In this document: positions 56,139-64,000 of the stretch, piece after piece
How the letters are laid out: each line of letters opens with the position of its first letter
How positions within the stretch are numbered: position 1 is the first letter of the stretch
DNA from: Marivivens sp. LCG002
GTDB taxonomy: Bacteria; Pseudomonadota; Alphaproteobacteria; Rhodobacterales; Rhodobacteraceae
DNA length: 64,000 bases
Direction: 5' to 3'
Assembly (NCBI RefSeq): GCF_030264275.1
Contig: NZ_CP127165.1
Span: 1,848,001-1,912,000 of the forward strand
Notes under the pieces: generated by a model
Databases searched by the model: none
The model's input: only the letters and a program-made list of their open reading frames with translations
What the model was told of the DNA's origin: nothing
Made by a program: the position numbers and the translations under genes

Positions 56139-57055
56139 GCCGCAAACCCACCGGCTTCGGTCTGGACAAAGGCATCGGCGCAGAGCTTGGCCAAGGCGCG
56201 AACGCGGCCGATATAGGCCTGACGCTCTGTGACCGAGATCACCCCGCGAGCATCCAGAAGGTTAAAGAGGTGGCTGGCCTTGATGCATTGATCATAGGCG
56301 GGGTGAGCAAGGATAATACGCTTGCCCGTCTTGGGATCATCGGCAGGCATATCCAAAAGGCGCTGGCACTCAGCCTCGGCATCCTGGAAGTGCTGGAGAA
56401 GCATCTCGGTGGTCGCACCATCGAAGTTGTGACGCGAGTATTCTTCTTCAGTCTGACGGAAGATATCGCCGTATTTCAGCGCAATCGGCGACTGCGGGTC
56501 ATTAAACGGCATATCCATAACGTGATCGACGCCAAGCACATACATGGCAAGACGCTCAAGACCATAGGTCAGCTCGCCCGAGACGGGTTTACAGTCGTGA
56601 CCGCCGACCTGCTGGAAATAGGTGAACTGCGAAACTTCCATCCCGTCGCACCAGACCTCCCAACCGAGGCCCCAAGCGCCGAGCGTCGGGCTTTCCCAGT
56701 CGTCTTCGACAAAGCGGATGTCATGAAGCGAAGCGTCGATCCCGATCGCTTCGAGCGACCCGAGGTAGAGATCCTGAAGATCGGGTGGACTCGGCTTGAT
56801 GAGCACCTGATACTGGTAATAGTGCTGGAGGCGGTTCGGGTTCTCGCCATAACGGCCATCGGTCGGACGGCGCGACGGTTGAACATAGGCCGCAGCCCAA
56901 GCACGGCTCCCCAGCGAACGCAGCGTCGTGGCAGGGTGGAAGGTGCCCGCGCCCACTTCCATGTCATAGGGTTGAAGCACGGCGCAGCCCTTGGCCGCCC
57001 AGTAGTTCTGTAGCCTCAGGATAATTTCCTGAAAAGAACGCGGTTTTTCTGCCAT
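56135..57055 (-). CDS. glyQ: Glycyl-tRNA synthetase alpha subunit
   Basis: A 306-residue class II catalytic subunit. It starts [24 protein letters not shown], then [40 protein letters not shown] and [19 protein letters not shown], all highly conserved. Tetramer with GlyS. The first gene of the operon, divergent from a secreted pseudoprotease. Confidence 0.97.
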   Translation of the reverse strand: MAEKPRSFQEIILRLQNYWAAKGCAVLQPYDMEVGAGTFHPATTLRSLGSRAWAAAYVQPSRRPTDGRYGENPNRLQHYYQYQVLIKPSPPDLQDLYLGSLEAIGIDASLHDIRFVEDDWESPTLGAWGLGWEVWCDGMEVSQFTYFQQVGGHDCKPVSGELTYGLERLAMYVLGVDHVMDMPFNDPQSPIALKYGDIFRQTEEEYSRHNFDGATTEMLLQHFQDAEAECQRLLDMPADDPKTGKRIILAHPAYDQCIKASHLFNLLDARGVISVTERQAYIGRVRALAKLCADAFVQTEAGGFAA

Positions 57056-57223
57056 TTTCGACCCTCATGTTCGTTCCGCGCCTTACTAGGCTGCAGGCAA
57101 GCTGTGGTCAATTGGTCGGTTTGGCCCAGAAAAGCACAAATGGCGTTAATTTGATGCTGCACAGGCTTGACCATCTGATAGGGTCGTCGGGATAAAACAG
57201 TAAAGATCAAAAGATTAACCACA

Positions 57224-59032
57224 ATGAAGATGAAAATGCGATTTGCCGGGGTTATTTTTGCTGCACTTTGCGCCCTTCCCGCTGCGGCCCAGATTACGGG
57301 TGACGATATCGGATGGGTCCAGGTCGAAGCCCAACCCACGCTGAGCGCCGCTCAAAACGCAATTCGAGGCTATGCCACCAATCTCGAGGATGTGAACGGC
57401 TTCTACATGGGGTCGGGTTGGTATGTGATCACCCTAGGGCCCTATAGCCGCGAAGATGCCGAGAATATCCGCCGGGAGTTGCGCCGCAACGGGATGATCC
57501 CGAATGATGCCTTTATTGCCGACGGCACGCGCTATGGCCAACAATTCTGGCCCATCGGCGCAGGAAGCGCCGCAACCGTGCAGGACATTCCGTCCAACCT
57601 TTCCCTTGCCCCCGCGCAAGATGCCGAACCCGACGCCGTGGTCGAGGAAGCCCCAGTCATAGAGGAGGCCGCCGCCGAGGTTGCGATCGCAATTGAGGAG
57701 CCTGAGGCACCCGATGAAACCCTGCGCGAAGCTCAGGCATCCGAGGCCGCTCTCTCCCGCGACGAGAAAAAAGAGCTTCAAATGATGCTCCAATGGGCAG
57801 GGTTCTATTCGGCTGCCATAGACGGTTCATTCGGGCGCGGAACGCGTAGCTCGATGAGCGACTGGCAAGCAGCAAACGGTTTCGAAGTCACGGGTGTGCT
57901 GACAACCCGTCAACGCGCCGAGCTTGCGCGTCAATTCAACGCCGTCCTCGAAGGTATGGACCTGACCCTTGTGCGCGATGATGCAGCAGGGATCGAAATC
58001 AAGATCCCGAGCGGTGTTGTGGAATTCGAAGAATACGAGCCCCCCTTTGCGAAATACAAATCCAAGGATGCTCTCGGGGCGCGTGTGGTGCTTATCTCGC
58101 AACCCGGAGATCAGGATCGCTTTGCAGGGCTCTTTGAAATCCTCCAGACGCTCGAAATCATTCCCGTCGATGGCCTGCGTTCACGTGGCAAAGACAGCTT
58201 TGAAATCGAAGGAATTGACGAAGATATCCACTCCTACACCTACGCCACGCTTGAAAACAACGAGATCAAGGGCTTTTCCCTGATCTGGCCGAACGGAGAC
58301 GACGAGCGCCGCACCCGGGTGCTCGAAGAGATGAAAGCCTCGTTCACGCGCATCGAAGGGACGCTTGACCCCGCGGTTGCCGCGCTTGACGAGGACCAGT
58401 CGATCGATCTGATCTCGGGCCTTGCGGTCCGTCAGCCCAAGATTTCCTATTCCGGTTTCTTTGTCGACCAAGCGGGCACCGTCCTGACGACTTTGGCCGC
58501 AGTCGATGCCTGCGAGCGGATCACCATTCAAAAAGACCATGATGCGGATGTGGTCCATCGGGACGATGCCTTGGGCCTTGCGGTGCTCAAATCCAGAGAC
58601 CCGCTCGCCCCGATGGGAATTGCCCAATTCCAAAGCGCAGTTCCGCGCCTCCAGTCCGATGTCGCGGTCGCTGGCTTTAGCTATGGCGGTGTCCTTCCGA
58701 CCCCGACGCTCACCTTCGGCAAACTTGCCGATCTGCGAGGCTTGGGCGGCGAGGAAGAGCTCAAGCGTCTTGATATCAAGGCAGAGCAAGGCGACGCTGG
58801 TGGCCCCGTATTCGACAACGGCGGTGCTGTGCTCGGCATGCTCACCCCTTGGACCCAAGAGGGCAAGGTTCTTCCTCCTGAGGTCGGATTTGCCGTCGAC
58901 GCCGAAGCGATCATTGCCTCTCTTAGTAGCGCAGGTATTCGCCTGACGATCACGGATACGATGACCTATATGCCGCCCGAAACGCTTACCAACGCGGCCT
59001 CGGATATGACCGTTCTGGTCAGCTGCTGGTAG
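57224..59032 (+). CDS. Secreted SPOR / peptidoglycan-binding / trypsin-like pseudoprotease
   Basis: A 602-residue exported protein. Signal peptide to about residue 22 (PAAAQ). A SPOR-like repeat follows (WVQVEAQPT ... WYVITLGPYSREDAENIRRELR), then a peptidoglycan-binding_1 unit (about 177-235, WAGFYSAAIDGSFGRGTRSSM), an unassigned middle domain, and a trypsin-like domain from about 396. There the His position reads LAAV (Ala426) and the Ser position GDAGGP (Ala525), so the triad is missing its His and Ser. Binding or scaffolding at the cell wall is likelier than proteolysis. Confidence 0.8.
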   Translation: MKMKMRFAGVIFAALCALPAAAQITGDDIGWVQVEAQPTLSAAQNAIRGYATNLEDVNGFYMGSGWYVITLGPYSREDAENIRRELRRNGMIPNDAFIADGTRYGQQFWPIGAGSAATVQDIPSNLSLAPAQDAEPDAVVEEAPVIEEAAAEVAIAIEEPEAPDETLREAQASEAALSRDEKKELQMMLQWAGFYSAAIDGSFGRGTRSSMSDWQAANGFEVTGVLTTRQRAELARQFNAVLEGMDLTLVRDDAAGIEIKIPSGVVEFEEYEPPFAKYKSKDALGARVVLISQPGDQDRFAGLFEILQTLEIIPVDGLRSRGKDSFEIEGIDEDIHSYTYATLENNEIKGFSLIWPNGDDERRTRVLEEMKASFTRIEGTLDPAVAALDEDQSIDLISGLAVRQPKISYSGFFVDQAGTVLTTLAAVDACERITIQKDHDADVVHRDDALGLAVLKSRDPLAPMGIAQFQSAVPRLQSDVAVAGFSYGGVLPTPTLTFGKLADLRGLGGEEELKRLDIKAEQGDAGGPVFDNGGAVLGMLTPWTQEGKVLPPEVGFAVDAEAIIASLSSAGIRLTITDTMTYMPPETLTNAASDMTVLVSCW

Positions 59033-59052
59033 GGTCAGGAAAGATCGAACAC

Positions 59053-59082
59053 AAAAGGGCGCCGTATCTGGCGCCCTTTTTT
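59053..59082. terminator. Bidirectional terminator between pseudoprotease and trkH
   Basis: AAAAGGGCGCC (59053-59063) and GGCGCCCTTTT (59070-59080) form an 11-bp stem with a 6-nt loop between convergent genes; T-runs on both strands. Confidence 0.9.
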
Positions 59083-60529
59083 ATGCCCGCCAGAACCGCG
59101 GAAGAAAAAGAACAAAGACCGAAACGATTTCGAGCCGTCCCAACAGCATCCCCAAAATCATGAACCATTTGGCGGGATCGGGATATGTGTTGACCGCCCC
59201 CGACGGACCGACCTCGCTGCCGAACACCGGACCGATGTTGAAAATCGAGGTCCATGCCGCCGTGACCGAGCCCATAAAGCCGACGCCTGTCATTCCGATC
59301 AACACGATCAGGACACCGAACGACAGGATGAAGCAGGTGAAGAGGAGCATGATCGAGCTGATGACCTCGGGCGAGACGACCCGACCTTCGAATTTCACCG
59401 ATACGACACGGTTCGGGCTATACATCTTGGCGATCTGGGCCGAAATCGCCTGAAGCAGGATCTGGTAGCGGAACACTTTGAGCGAGCAGCCCGTCGATCC
59501 TGAACAGGCCCCAATCGCGCCCACGGCAAAAAGTATGGCAAAGGGGAACGGCCCCCATGCCAAAACATCCCCATCACCATAGCCCGTGCCCGAAAAGATC
59601 GAAACCACATTGAAAAGCGTGGAGCGAAAAAGTTCCTCGGAAAATTCACCTTCGACCGACATGCGGAACACGACGATGAGCAGGATCGCATAGACCGTCC
59701 AAGTCAGATAGGTGCGGATCTGGCTATCGCGCCAAAGCGGCTGCGGGTCGCCCTGGATCAGTTGCAGAAAGCGGAGGAATGGAAGCCCTGCAAGCAACAT
59801 GAACACGACGCTGACATATTGGGGTGCCCCCGGAAAGGCGGCAAAGGACGCATCGGTGGTGGAGAATCCGCCCGTGGCAATGGTGGTAAAAGCGTGCACG
59901 ATGGAATCCGTGACGCTCATACCTGCCGCGACATAAGAAATCGCGCAGATTACGGTGAGGATGACATAGATCCAGAGCAGACCCTTGGCGATATCAAGTG
60001 CGCGCGGGAGCGCTTTGCCAAAGGTATCGAAGCCTTCCGAATGGAAAAACTGCATCCCGCCCACTTTCATCACGGGCAAGAAAATCATCGCGACGATTAC
60101 AACCCCAAGCCCGCCGAGCCATTGCAAGATCCCGCGCCAGACGTGGATTCCATATGAATGGGTCTCGAGACCATGGATTGCGGTCGCACCCGTCGTCGTC
60201 ATCCCCGACATCGCTTCGAACATCGCATCGACAAGCGAAAGATTCGTCTCGCCGATCATAAAGGGGATTGCACCGAAAGCAGGCAAAGCGATCCAGACCA
60301 CGGTCGTCAGCACAAAGCTAAGGCGGACGTTGATCCCCGACTTGATCCCGTTCTGACAGGCGAGCGCAAGGAGCACTCCGGCGGTGGTGGTCAAAATGGA
60401 GCTTTGAAAAAATGTCTCCCATTCGGGATCGTCGGCAAAGAAATCAAAGGCAAGAGGCGCGATCATGGCAAGGCCAAGAACGGCAATCAAGAGTCCAGTG
60501 ACATATCCAACGGGGCGCAAGTCAAGCAT
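59081..60529 (-). CDS. trkH: TrkH-family potassium uptake protein
   Basis: A 482-residue membrane protein with the four-repeat pore arrangement. Filter-region sequences include MSGMTTTGATAIHG, ATGGFSTTDASF, GACSGSTGC and FNIGPVFGSEVG. ATG 60529 gives the family N-terminus MLDLRPVGYVTG; a frame to 60580 adds 17 polar residues. trkA is not adjacent. Confidence 0.93.
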   Translation of the reverse strand: MLDLRPVGYVTGLLIAVLGLAMIAPLAFDFFADDPEWETFFQSSILTTTAGVLLALACQNGIKSGINVRLSFVLTTVVWIALPAFGAIPFMIGETNLSLVDAMFEAMSGMTTTGATAIHGLETHSYGIHVWRGILQWLGGLGVVIVAMIFLPVMKVGGMQFFHSEGFDTFGKALPRALDIAKGLLWIYVILTVICAISYVAAGMSVTDSIVHAFTTIATGGFSTTDASFAAFPGAPQYVSVVFMLLAGLPFLRFLQLIQGDPQPLWRDSQIRTYLTWTVYAILLIVVFRMSVEGEFSEELFRSTLFNVVSIFSGTGYGDGDVLAWGPFPFAILFAVGAIGACSGSTGCSLKVFRYQILLQAISAQIAKMYSPNRVVSVKFEGRVVSPEVISSIMLLFTCFILSFGVLIVLIGMTGVGFMGSVTAAWTSIFNIGPVFGSEVGPSGAVNTYPDPAKWFMILGMLLGRLEIVSVFVLFLPRFWRA

Positions 60530-60616
60530 GGGCGAAGGGTTGGACCGCCCAAGCGAGCCTGTCAAGCCAGAGCGCTCCAAACGCTCCGGCTCAGTGTCTA
60601 AATCCGCGCATTCGGA

Positions 60617-60844
60617 TCAGATGTAATAGATATCGCGAAAGACATAGCGCGGAATGCCATCACGGGTAATACCCAGGGCCGCGAGCTCTTCATCGGTCTT
60701 GGCATTGAGCGCCATGATTTCGCGCATGTGGCTGCGGCGCTCCATGTAAGCATTCATGCCTTGGCCGATAGCAACAAAAAAGCGATCGATCTGGTCGCGC
60801 AGGCCGACAGGAAACAATTGGATGTGAGTCGTTGCAAGTGCCAT
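60617..60844 (-). CDS. DUF1127 small protein
   Basis: A 75-residue protein with the C-terminal DUF1127 pattern DEELAALGITRDGIPRYVFRD. GAGGT precedes the ATG. In Rhodobacter, DUF1127 proteins can be RNA-binding stress proteins cotranscribed with small RNAs carrying CCUCCUCCC; no such motif was seen next to this one. Confidence 0.85.
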   Translation of the reverse strand: MALATTHIQLFPVGLRDQIDRFFVAIGQGMNAYMERRSHMREIMALNAKTDEELAALGITRDGIPRYVFRDIYYI

Positions 60845-60955
60845 TTGGAAACCTCTGTCTCTTTGACTGGCTTCCTCCCTAACTCATGACTAGCACAAAA
60901 AAATTTGGCCGAGGTGCTCTCTTCGATCAACTCGGCCATGTCGATCATGCAAGCC

Positions 60956-62059
60956 TTATCCGACGTGGAACAAGGTCGAGAACAGTCGTGGATCGAGACT
61001 TTCCGACGCAAAGGTTTTGCCCTCGGTCAGGACGCTCACAGCATCATGGCTATGAAGGCTTTCCTGATGGCTCGCGATCACGCGGAAGTCACCCACGCGC
61101 GCGTCCTTCTGAAGCTGTTCACAGAACAGGCGGGCCGCATCTTCCACAAAGATCGGGTTAGCGGCATTCAGCTCTGCAAAGGCCTGCTCGTCTTCACGCT
61201 TCACCATCACTTGGGTTTCAGTCGCAACAGCGGCGCGGGCCAACTCGATGAGGTCTTCGAACCACATCACGGGACCCTGTTCTTCGAGTTCGACTGAAAT
61301 GCGGGCGACCGAGCGCTGGCTGTGCGGTGTAGCAAGCTGACCACGGAACTGGCGCGCATGCTCGGAAAGTTCGAGCGAGCAAGGGCAGGTAGAGGAATAG
61401 ACGTAGTCAAGATGCATGATCCGCTTGCGGACACCTGCCACTTCGACCAGCTCGAGAGCGATATCGTAATACTGATACCCCTCAAGCCCCGAACGCAGCG
61501 ATTTGACCAGAAGCGGGAAGCGGAACCGCATCTGGATACGCGCATCAAAGCTCTGCAAGTCGGTTTTGTAATCGTCGAGCGCCGCGCTGATCACCTCGAA
61601 CGAGAACTCCTTTTCGGAGTGCTTGTAAAAGGTGCGCATGATGCGCGACATGTTGATGCCCTTTTTCTCGGCTTCGAGGCTAACCGTGCCCGTGACCGAG
61701 GTTTCGAGGGTGATATCGGCGCTGTCGCGGGTTTTGAAACGGATCGGCAAGCGGAAGTTGCTGATCCCAACATGCTGGATATTGGCCTTGGCCCCACGAA
61801 TAAGGCTCGACGGTCCGTTCTGAAGATCGGGCATCGAGGCTTTGTAATCCTCGTCGACCTGAAAGTCCTCTGGATAGGCGCGCGCGAGCGCGGGATAATT
61901 GCTGACCTCCTGACCGGGGATCAGGCGCCCGACCAAGGGGTCGAGCGTTGCGATTTCCTCGGGCGTCACGTCTGCAGCCCAGCGGCGAAGCACGGCAAGC
62001 GCCGCTTCCGCCTCTTCACGGCTCGGGAGCCGTTCAAGATCAGGCGAGTGAAGGTTCAT
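60956..62059 (-). CDS. folE2: GTP cyclohydrolase FolE2 (type IB)
   Basis: A 367-residue enzyme making dihydroneopterin triphosphate for folate. Conserved segments: LPSREEAEAALAVLRRWA at the N-terminus, STCPCSLELSEHARQ with the metal Cys, and HSHDAVSV near the C-terminus. I chose ATG 62059 by homology and AGGGGGA upstream; a longer form from 62167, with a good ribosome site (AGAGGA) just past the metZ stop, is also possible and would add 36 residues. Confidence 0.9.
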   Translation of the reverse strand: MNLHSPDLERLPSREEAEAALAVLRRWAADVTPEEIATLDPLVGRLIPGQEVSNYPALARAYPEDFQVDEDYKASMPDLQNGPSSLIRGAKANIQHVGISNFRLPIRFKTRDSADITLETSVTGTVSLEAEKKGINMSRIMRTFYKHSEKEFSFEVISAALDDYKTDLQSFDARIQMRFRFPLLVKSLRSGLEGYQYYDIALELVEVAGVRKRIMHLDYVYSSTCPCSLELSEHARQFRGQLATPHSQRSVARISVELEEQGPVMWFEDLIELARAAVATETQVMVKREDEQAFAELNAANPIFVEDAARLFCEQLQKDARVGDFRVIASHQESLHSHDAVSVLTEGKTFASESLDPRLFSTLFHVG

Positions 62060-62176
62060 GTGCGGGTCCCCCTGCTCATCAGTGGCACCCTTTATATCGA
62101 GCCCACGCGACAGTTTTTCAACGAATGCGAAGGGTATACGCTTCAAACCGTCACTTGGATCACTCATTGTTATCCT

Positions 62177-63355
62177 CTAGGCGACATCAAGTGCATTAAG
62201 AAGATCACGCAACAGGTCTTCGGGGTCTTCGAGTCCGCAGGATACACGCACGAGACCCGGAGTGATACCCAAAGTGTCCTTCTGCTCCTGAGGAAGACGC
62301 TGGTGCGTGGTGGTCGCTGGATGGGTCACGATGGATTTGCTGTCAGCAAAGTTGTTGGAGATCGTGAAAACTTCGAGCGCGTTGAGGAACTTGAAGCAAG
62401 CCTCCCGCCCGCCCTTCACCTCGATCGCAAAGACGGTTCCAGCAGCCTCGGCCTGACGCGAGGCGAGCGCATACTGTGGATGCGACGGATGACCGGGATA
62501 AACGACCCGCGACAGTTTGGGATGGTTCTCGAGCGCGTCCACCAATTTCAGGACGGTCGCGGTTTGCGCCCGCACGCGCAGATCAATGGTATCGAGTGAT
62601 TTGAGCATGACCCAAGCGTTAAAGGGGCTCATCGCGCCGCCCGTATGCTTGAGATAGGCCTCGACTGGACCACGCACCAAGTCGCGCTTGCCAAGGATAA
62701 TACCCCCAAGGCAGCGCCCTTGCCCGTCCACGTGCTTCGTGGTCGAATAGACGATAAGGTCTGCTCCTGCCTCGGCTGCATAGCTGTAGACAGGGGTTGC
62801 CATAGCGTTATCGCAGACGACGAGCGCTCCGTTGGCATGCGCCAGATCGCAAACCGCCTTGAGATCAATGACTTCGAGTGTCGGGTTCGAGATGCTTTCG
62901 CAGAACACCAGACGGGTATCGGGGCGAATGGCGGCTTTCCATGCGTCAAGGTCGCGACCATCCACCAGCGTGATTTCGACACCGAACCGCGCAAGGACGT
63001 CCTCAAGAATATATAGGCAAGAGCCGAAAAGTGCGCGGGACGAGACAACATGATCCCCCGCCTTCAAAAGCGACATCAGAGCGCCATTGACCGCAGCCAT
63101 ACCCGAAGCGGTCGCAAACCCGGCCTCTACCCCTTCGAGATCGGCAAGACGGTCTTCGAGCATCGCAACCGTCGGGTTGCCATAGCGGGCATAGATGAAC
63201 TCATCCTCGCCCAGTTTGACGAACCGCGCTTCGGCTTGCTCGGCGGTTTCGTAGACGAAACCTTGGGTCAGGAACATCGCTTCGCTCAGCTCGTTATATT
63301 GGCTGCGGCGGATGCCCGAATGAATTGCGCGGGTCCGTTTGCTCCAGTTCGTCAT
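62177..63355 (-). CDS. metZ: O-succinylhomoserine sulfhydrylase
   Basis: A 392-residue PLP enzyme of the gamma family making homocysteine from O-succinylhomoserine and sulfide. The Schiff-base lysine is in YSTTKHVDGQGR, with the cofactor region SGMAAVNGAL and the substrate arginine near the C-terminus (GLVRVSCG). Its leader carries a SAM-II riboswitch and terminator (63379-63471). folE2 follows on the same strand. Confidence 0.95.
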   Translation of the reverse strand: MTNWSKRTRAIHSGIRRSQYNELSEAMFLTQGFVYETAEQAEARFVKLGEDEFIYARYGNPTVAMLEDRLADLEGVEAGFATASGMAAVNGALMSLLKAGDHVVSSRALFGSCLYILEDVLARFGVEITLVDGRDLDAWKAAIRPDTRLVFCESISNPTLEVIDLKAVCDLAHANGALVVCDNAMATPVYSYAAEAGADLIVYSTTKHVDGQGRCLGGIILGKRDLVRGPVEAYLKHTGGAMSPFNAWVMLKSLDTIDLRVRAQTATVLKLVDALENHPKLSRVVYPGHPSHPQYALASRQAEAAGTVFAIEVKGGREACFKFLNALEVFTISNNFADSKSIVTHPATTTHQRLPQEQKDTLGITPGLVRVSCGLEDPEDLLRDLLNALDVA

Positions 63356-63378
63356 GTCCCAAGTTCCTTACAACAAAA

Positions 63379-63408
63379 AGCCTCGACACCGGCAAAGGTA
63401 TCGAGGCT
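63379..63408 (-). terminator. Intrinsic terminator in the metZ leader
   Basis: On the minus strand AGCCTCGATACC (63408-63397) pairs with GGTGTCGAGGCT (63390-63379) through a 6-nt loop, followed directly by TTTTTGTTG. It lies between the SAM-II aptamer and the metZ start, 24 bp before the ATG, so it can stop transcription when SAM is bound. Confidence 0.85.
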
Positions 63409-63415
63409 CACCCTC

Positions 63416-63471
63416 TTCCCTTTTTAGCGGCTTGTTTAACGTGGCCCGCAATCCGGTTCAAATCGCCACGC
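63416..63471 (-). promoter_or_regulatory. SAM-II riboswitch upstream of metZ
   Basis: Minus-strand leader contains, in order, the P1 stem CGTGGC (63470-63465), the conserved loop GATTTGAACC, the ATTGC segment, the closing GCCACG (63445-63440), GTTAAA, and GCTAAAAAGGG at the 3' side. These match the SAM-II pseudoknot consensus and are where SAM-II occurs in alphaproteobacteria (metA/metX/metZ leaders). High SAM should reduce metZ expression. Confidence 0.9.
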
Positions 63472-63475
63472 TGCG

Positions 63476-63504
63476 CAATTACTCTCTTGCAAGAAATTGG
63501 TCAA
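63476..63504 (-). promoter_or_regulatory. Sigma-70-type promoter of metZ
   Basis: Minus strand: TTGACC (63504-63499), a 17-bp spacer, and TAATTG (63481-63476). Transcription would start within a few bases of the riboswitch 5' edge (63471). Confidence 0.65.
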
Positions 63505-63566
63505 GGAAAAGGCCTTGCCTCCAGCGCGGCTTGCGCCATGCTGTGCCCGACAAAAAGGAGAGACAA

Positions 63567-64000
63567 ATGTCCACCCCGATCGACCTTTATTTCTGGCCGA
63601 CACCGAACGGCCACAAGATCACCATTGCGCTCGAAGAGATGGGGCTGCCCTATACCGTGCACCTTGTGAACATCGGCGCAGGCGATCAGTTCAAACCCGA
63701 TTTCCTCAAGATCGCTCCGAACAACAGGATGCCCGCGATAATCGACCATGACGGCCCCGACGGCGCGCCGATTTCCGTTTTCGAGTCGGGTGCGATCTTG
63801 CAGTATCTGGGGCGCAAAACTGGAAAATTTTATGGATCGACCGAGCGCGAGCGGGTCAACATCGAGCAATGGCTCATGTGGCAGATGGGCGGCGTCGGCC
63901 CGATGGCGGGTCAGGCACATCACTTCCTCAAATACGCCCCAATGATGGACCCGCCCCAAGTGCTCCCCTATGCCCAAGACCGCTACCGCAACGAGGTGGG
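63567..64000 (+). CDS. Glutathione S-transferase family protein (3' end outside the window)
   Basis: At least 145 residues; it runs off the right edge. It reads MSTPIDLYFWPTPNGHKITI, an N-terminal thioredoxin fold with Asn at the position of the catalytic Ser/Cys, followed by NNRMPAIIDHDGPDG and FESGAILQYLGRKTG with the conserved glutathione-binding ESG. This matches YfcG/Nu-class proteins with disulfide-reductase activity. AAAGGAGAG precedes the ATG. Divergent from metZ. Confidence 0.9.
   Translation, partial: MSTPIDLYFWPTPNGHKITIALEEMGLPYTVHLVNIGAGDQFKPDFLKIAPNNRMPAIIDHDGPDGAPISVFESGAILQYLGRKTGKFYGSTERERVNIEQWLMWQMGGVGPMAGQAHHFLKYAPMMDPPQVLPYAQDRYRNEV

Noticed and set aside
60581-60955. 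CcaF1/CcsR-type small RNAs next to the DUF1127 gene
   Set aside because: No CCTCCTCCC-type motif or repeated hairpins were found on either side of the gene.

Overview
The window reads as a chromosomal segment of an alphaproteobacterium of the order Rhodobacterales (roseobacter-like). Grounds: high-GC, gene-dense layout; the glyQ / small membrane protein / glyS / PEP-binding protein order; folB-folP-glmM; SPOR lipoprotein-PBP5-tmk-holB-tatD-MBL; a SAM-II type riboswitch before metZ; an FNR-type box before ctaD; and an RTX protein with a C-terminal Hint domain. No insertion sequence, prophage, integrase, CRISPR array, rRNA or plasmid replication gene is visible. I cannot name the genus.

Layout. 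1-350: no convincing gene, but several inverted repeats. 352-14969: accessory and regulatory genes, mostly regulator/target pairs read divergently: an HxlR regulator with a quinone-reductase-like enzyme, a TetR regulator with a polytopic membrane protein, a LysR regulator with an SbtA-like bicarbonate permease, a TetR regulator with darcynin plus an SDR, and a membrane-anchored LuxR-type regulator with a secreted Asp-rich protein. 15105-16334: a photolyase-like protein with unusual domain order, then tRNA-Ser. 16682-23054: a core run for cell wall, DNA replication and RNA/DNA processing (SPOR lipoprotein, D,D-carboxypeptidase, tmk, holB, tatD, MBL hydrolase, AEC carrier). 23131-27709: a polyamine-type ABC importer operon on the minus strand. 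27931-30480: the RTX/Hint protein, then tRNA-Leu.

30834-45544: a DUF2306 membrane protein with a LytTR regulator, lipB, ctaD (aa3-type oxidase subunit I), small hypothetical proteins, a YqeY protein, carA, a large glycosyltransferase whose N-terminus looks like a c-di-GMP-binding MshEN domain, a GntR regulator, a nucleotidase, a ubiquinone-type hydroxylase, a class V aminotransferase preceded by two Lrp/AsnC regulators, and ilvC. 45635-50566: a DMT exporter facing glmM-folP-folB and a cell-wall hydrolase. 50732-57055: the glycyl-tRNA synthetase operon ending in a PPDK-like protein. 57224-60844: a secreted pseudoprotease with SPOR and peptidoglycan-binding modules, TrkH, and a DUF1127 protein. 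60956-64000: folE2 and metZ behind a SAM-II riboswitch/terminator leader, and a glutathione S-transferase cut by the window end.

Most of the window is ordinary housekeeping. The points most worth a second look are the complete promoter/riboswitch/terminator leader of metZ, the MshEN-glycosyltransferase fusion, the catalytically dead trypsin-like protein, the degenerate ATP-grasp of the PPDK-like protein, the FolB fusion, the domain-swapped photolyase, and the Asp-rich secreted protein paired with a membrane-tethered regulator.
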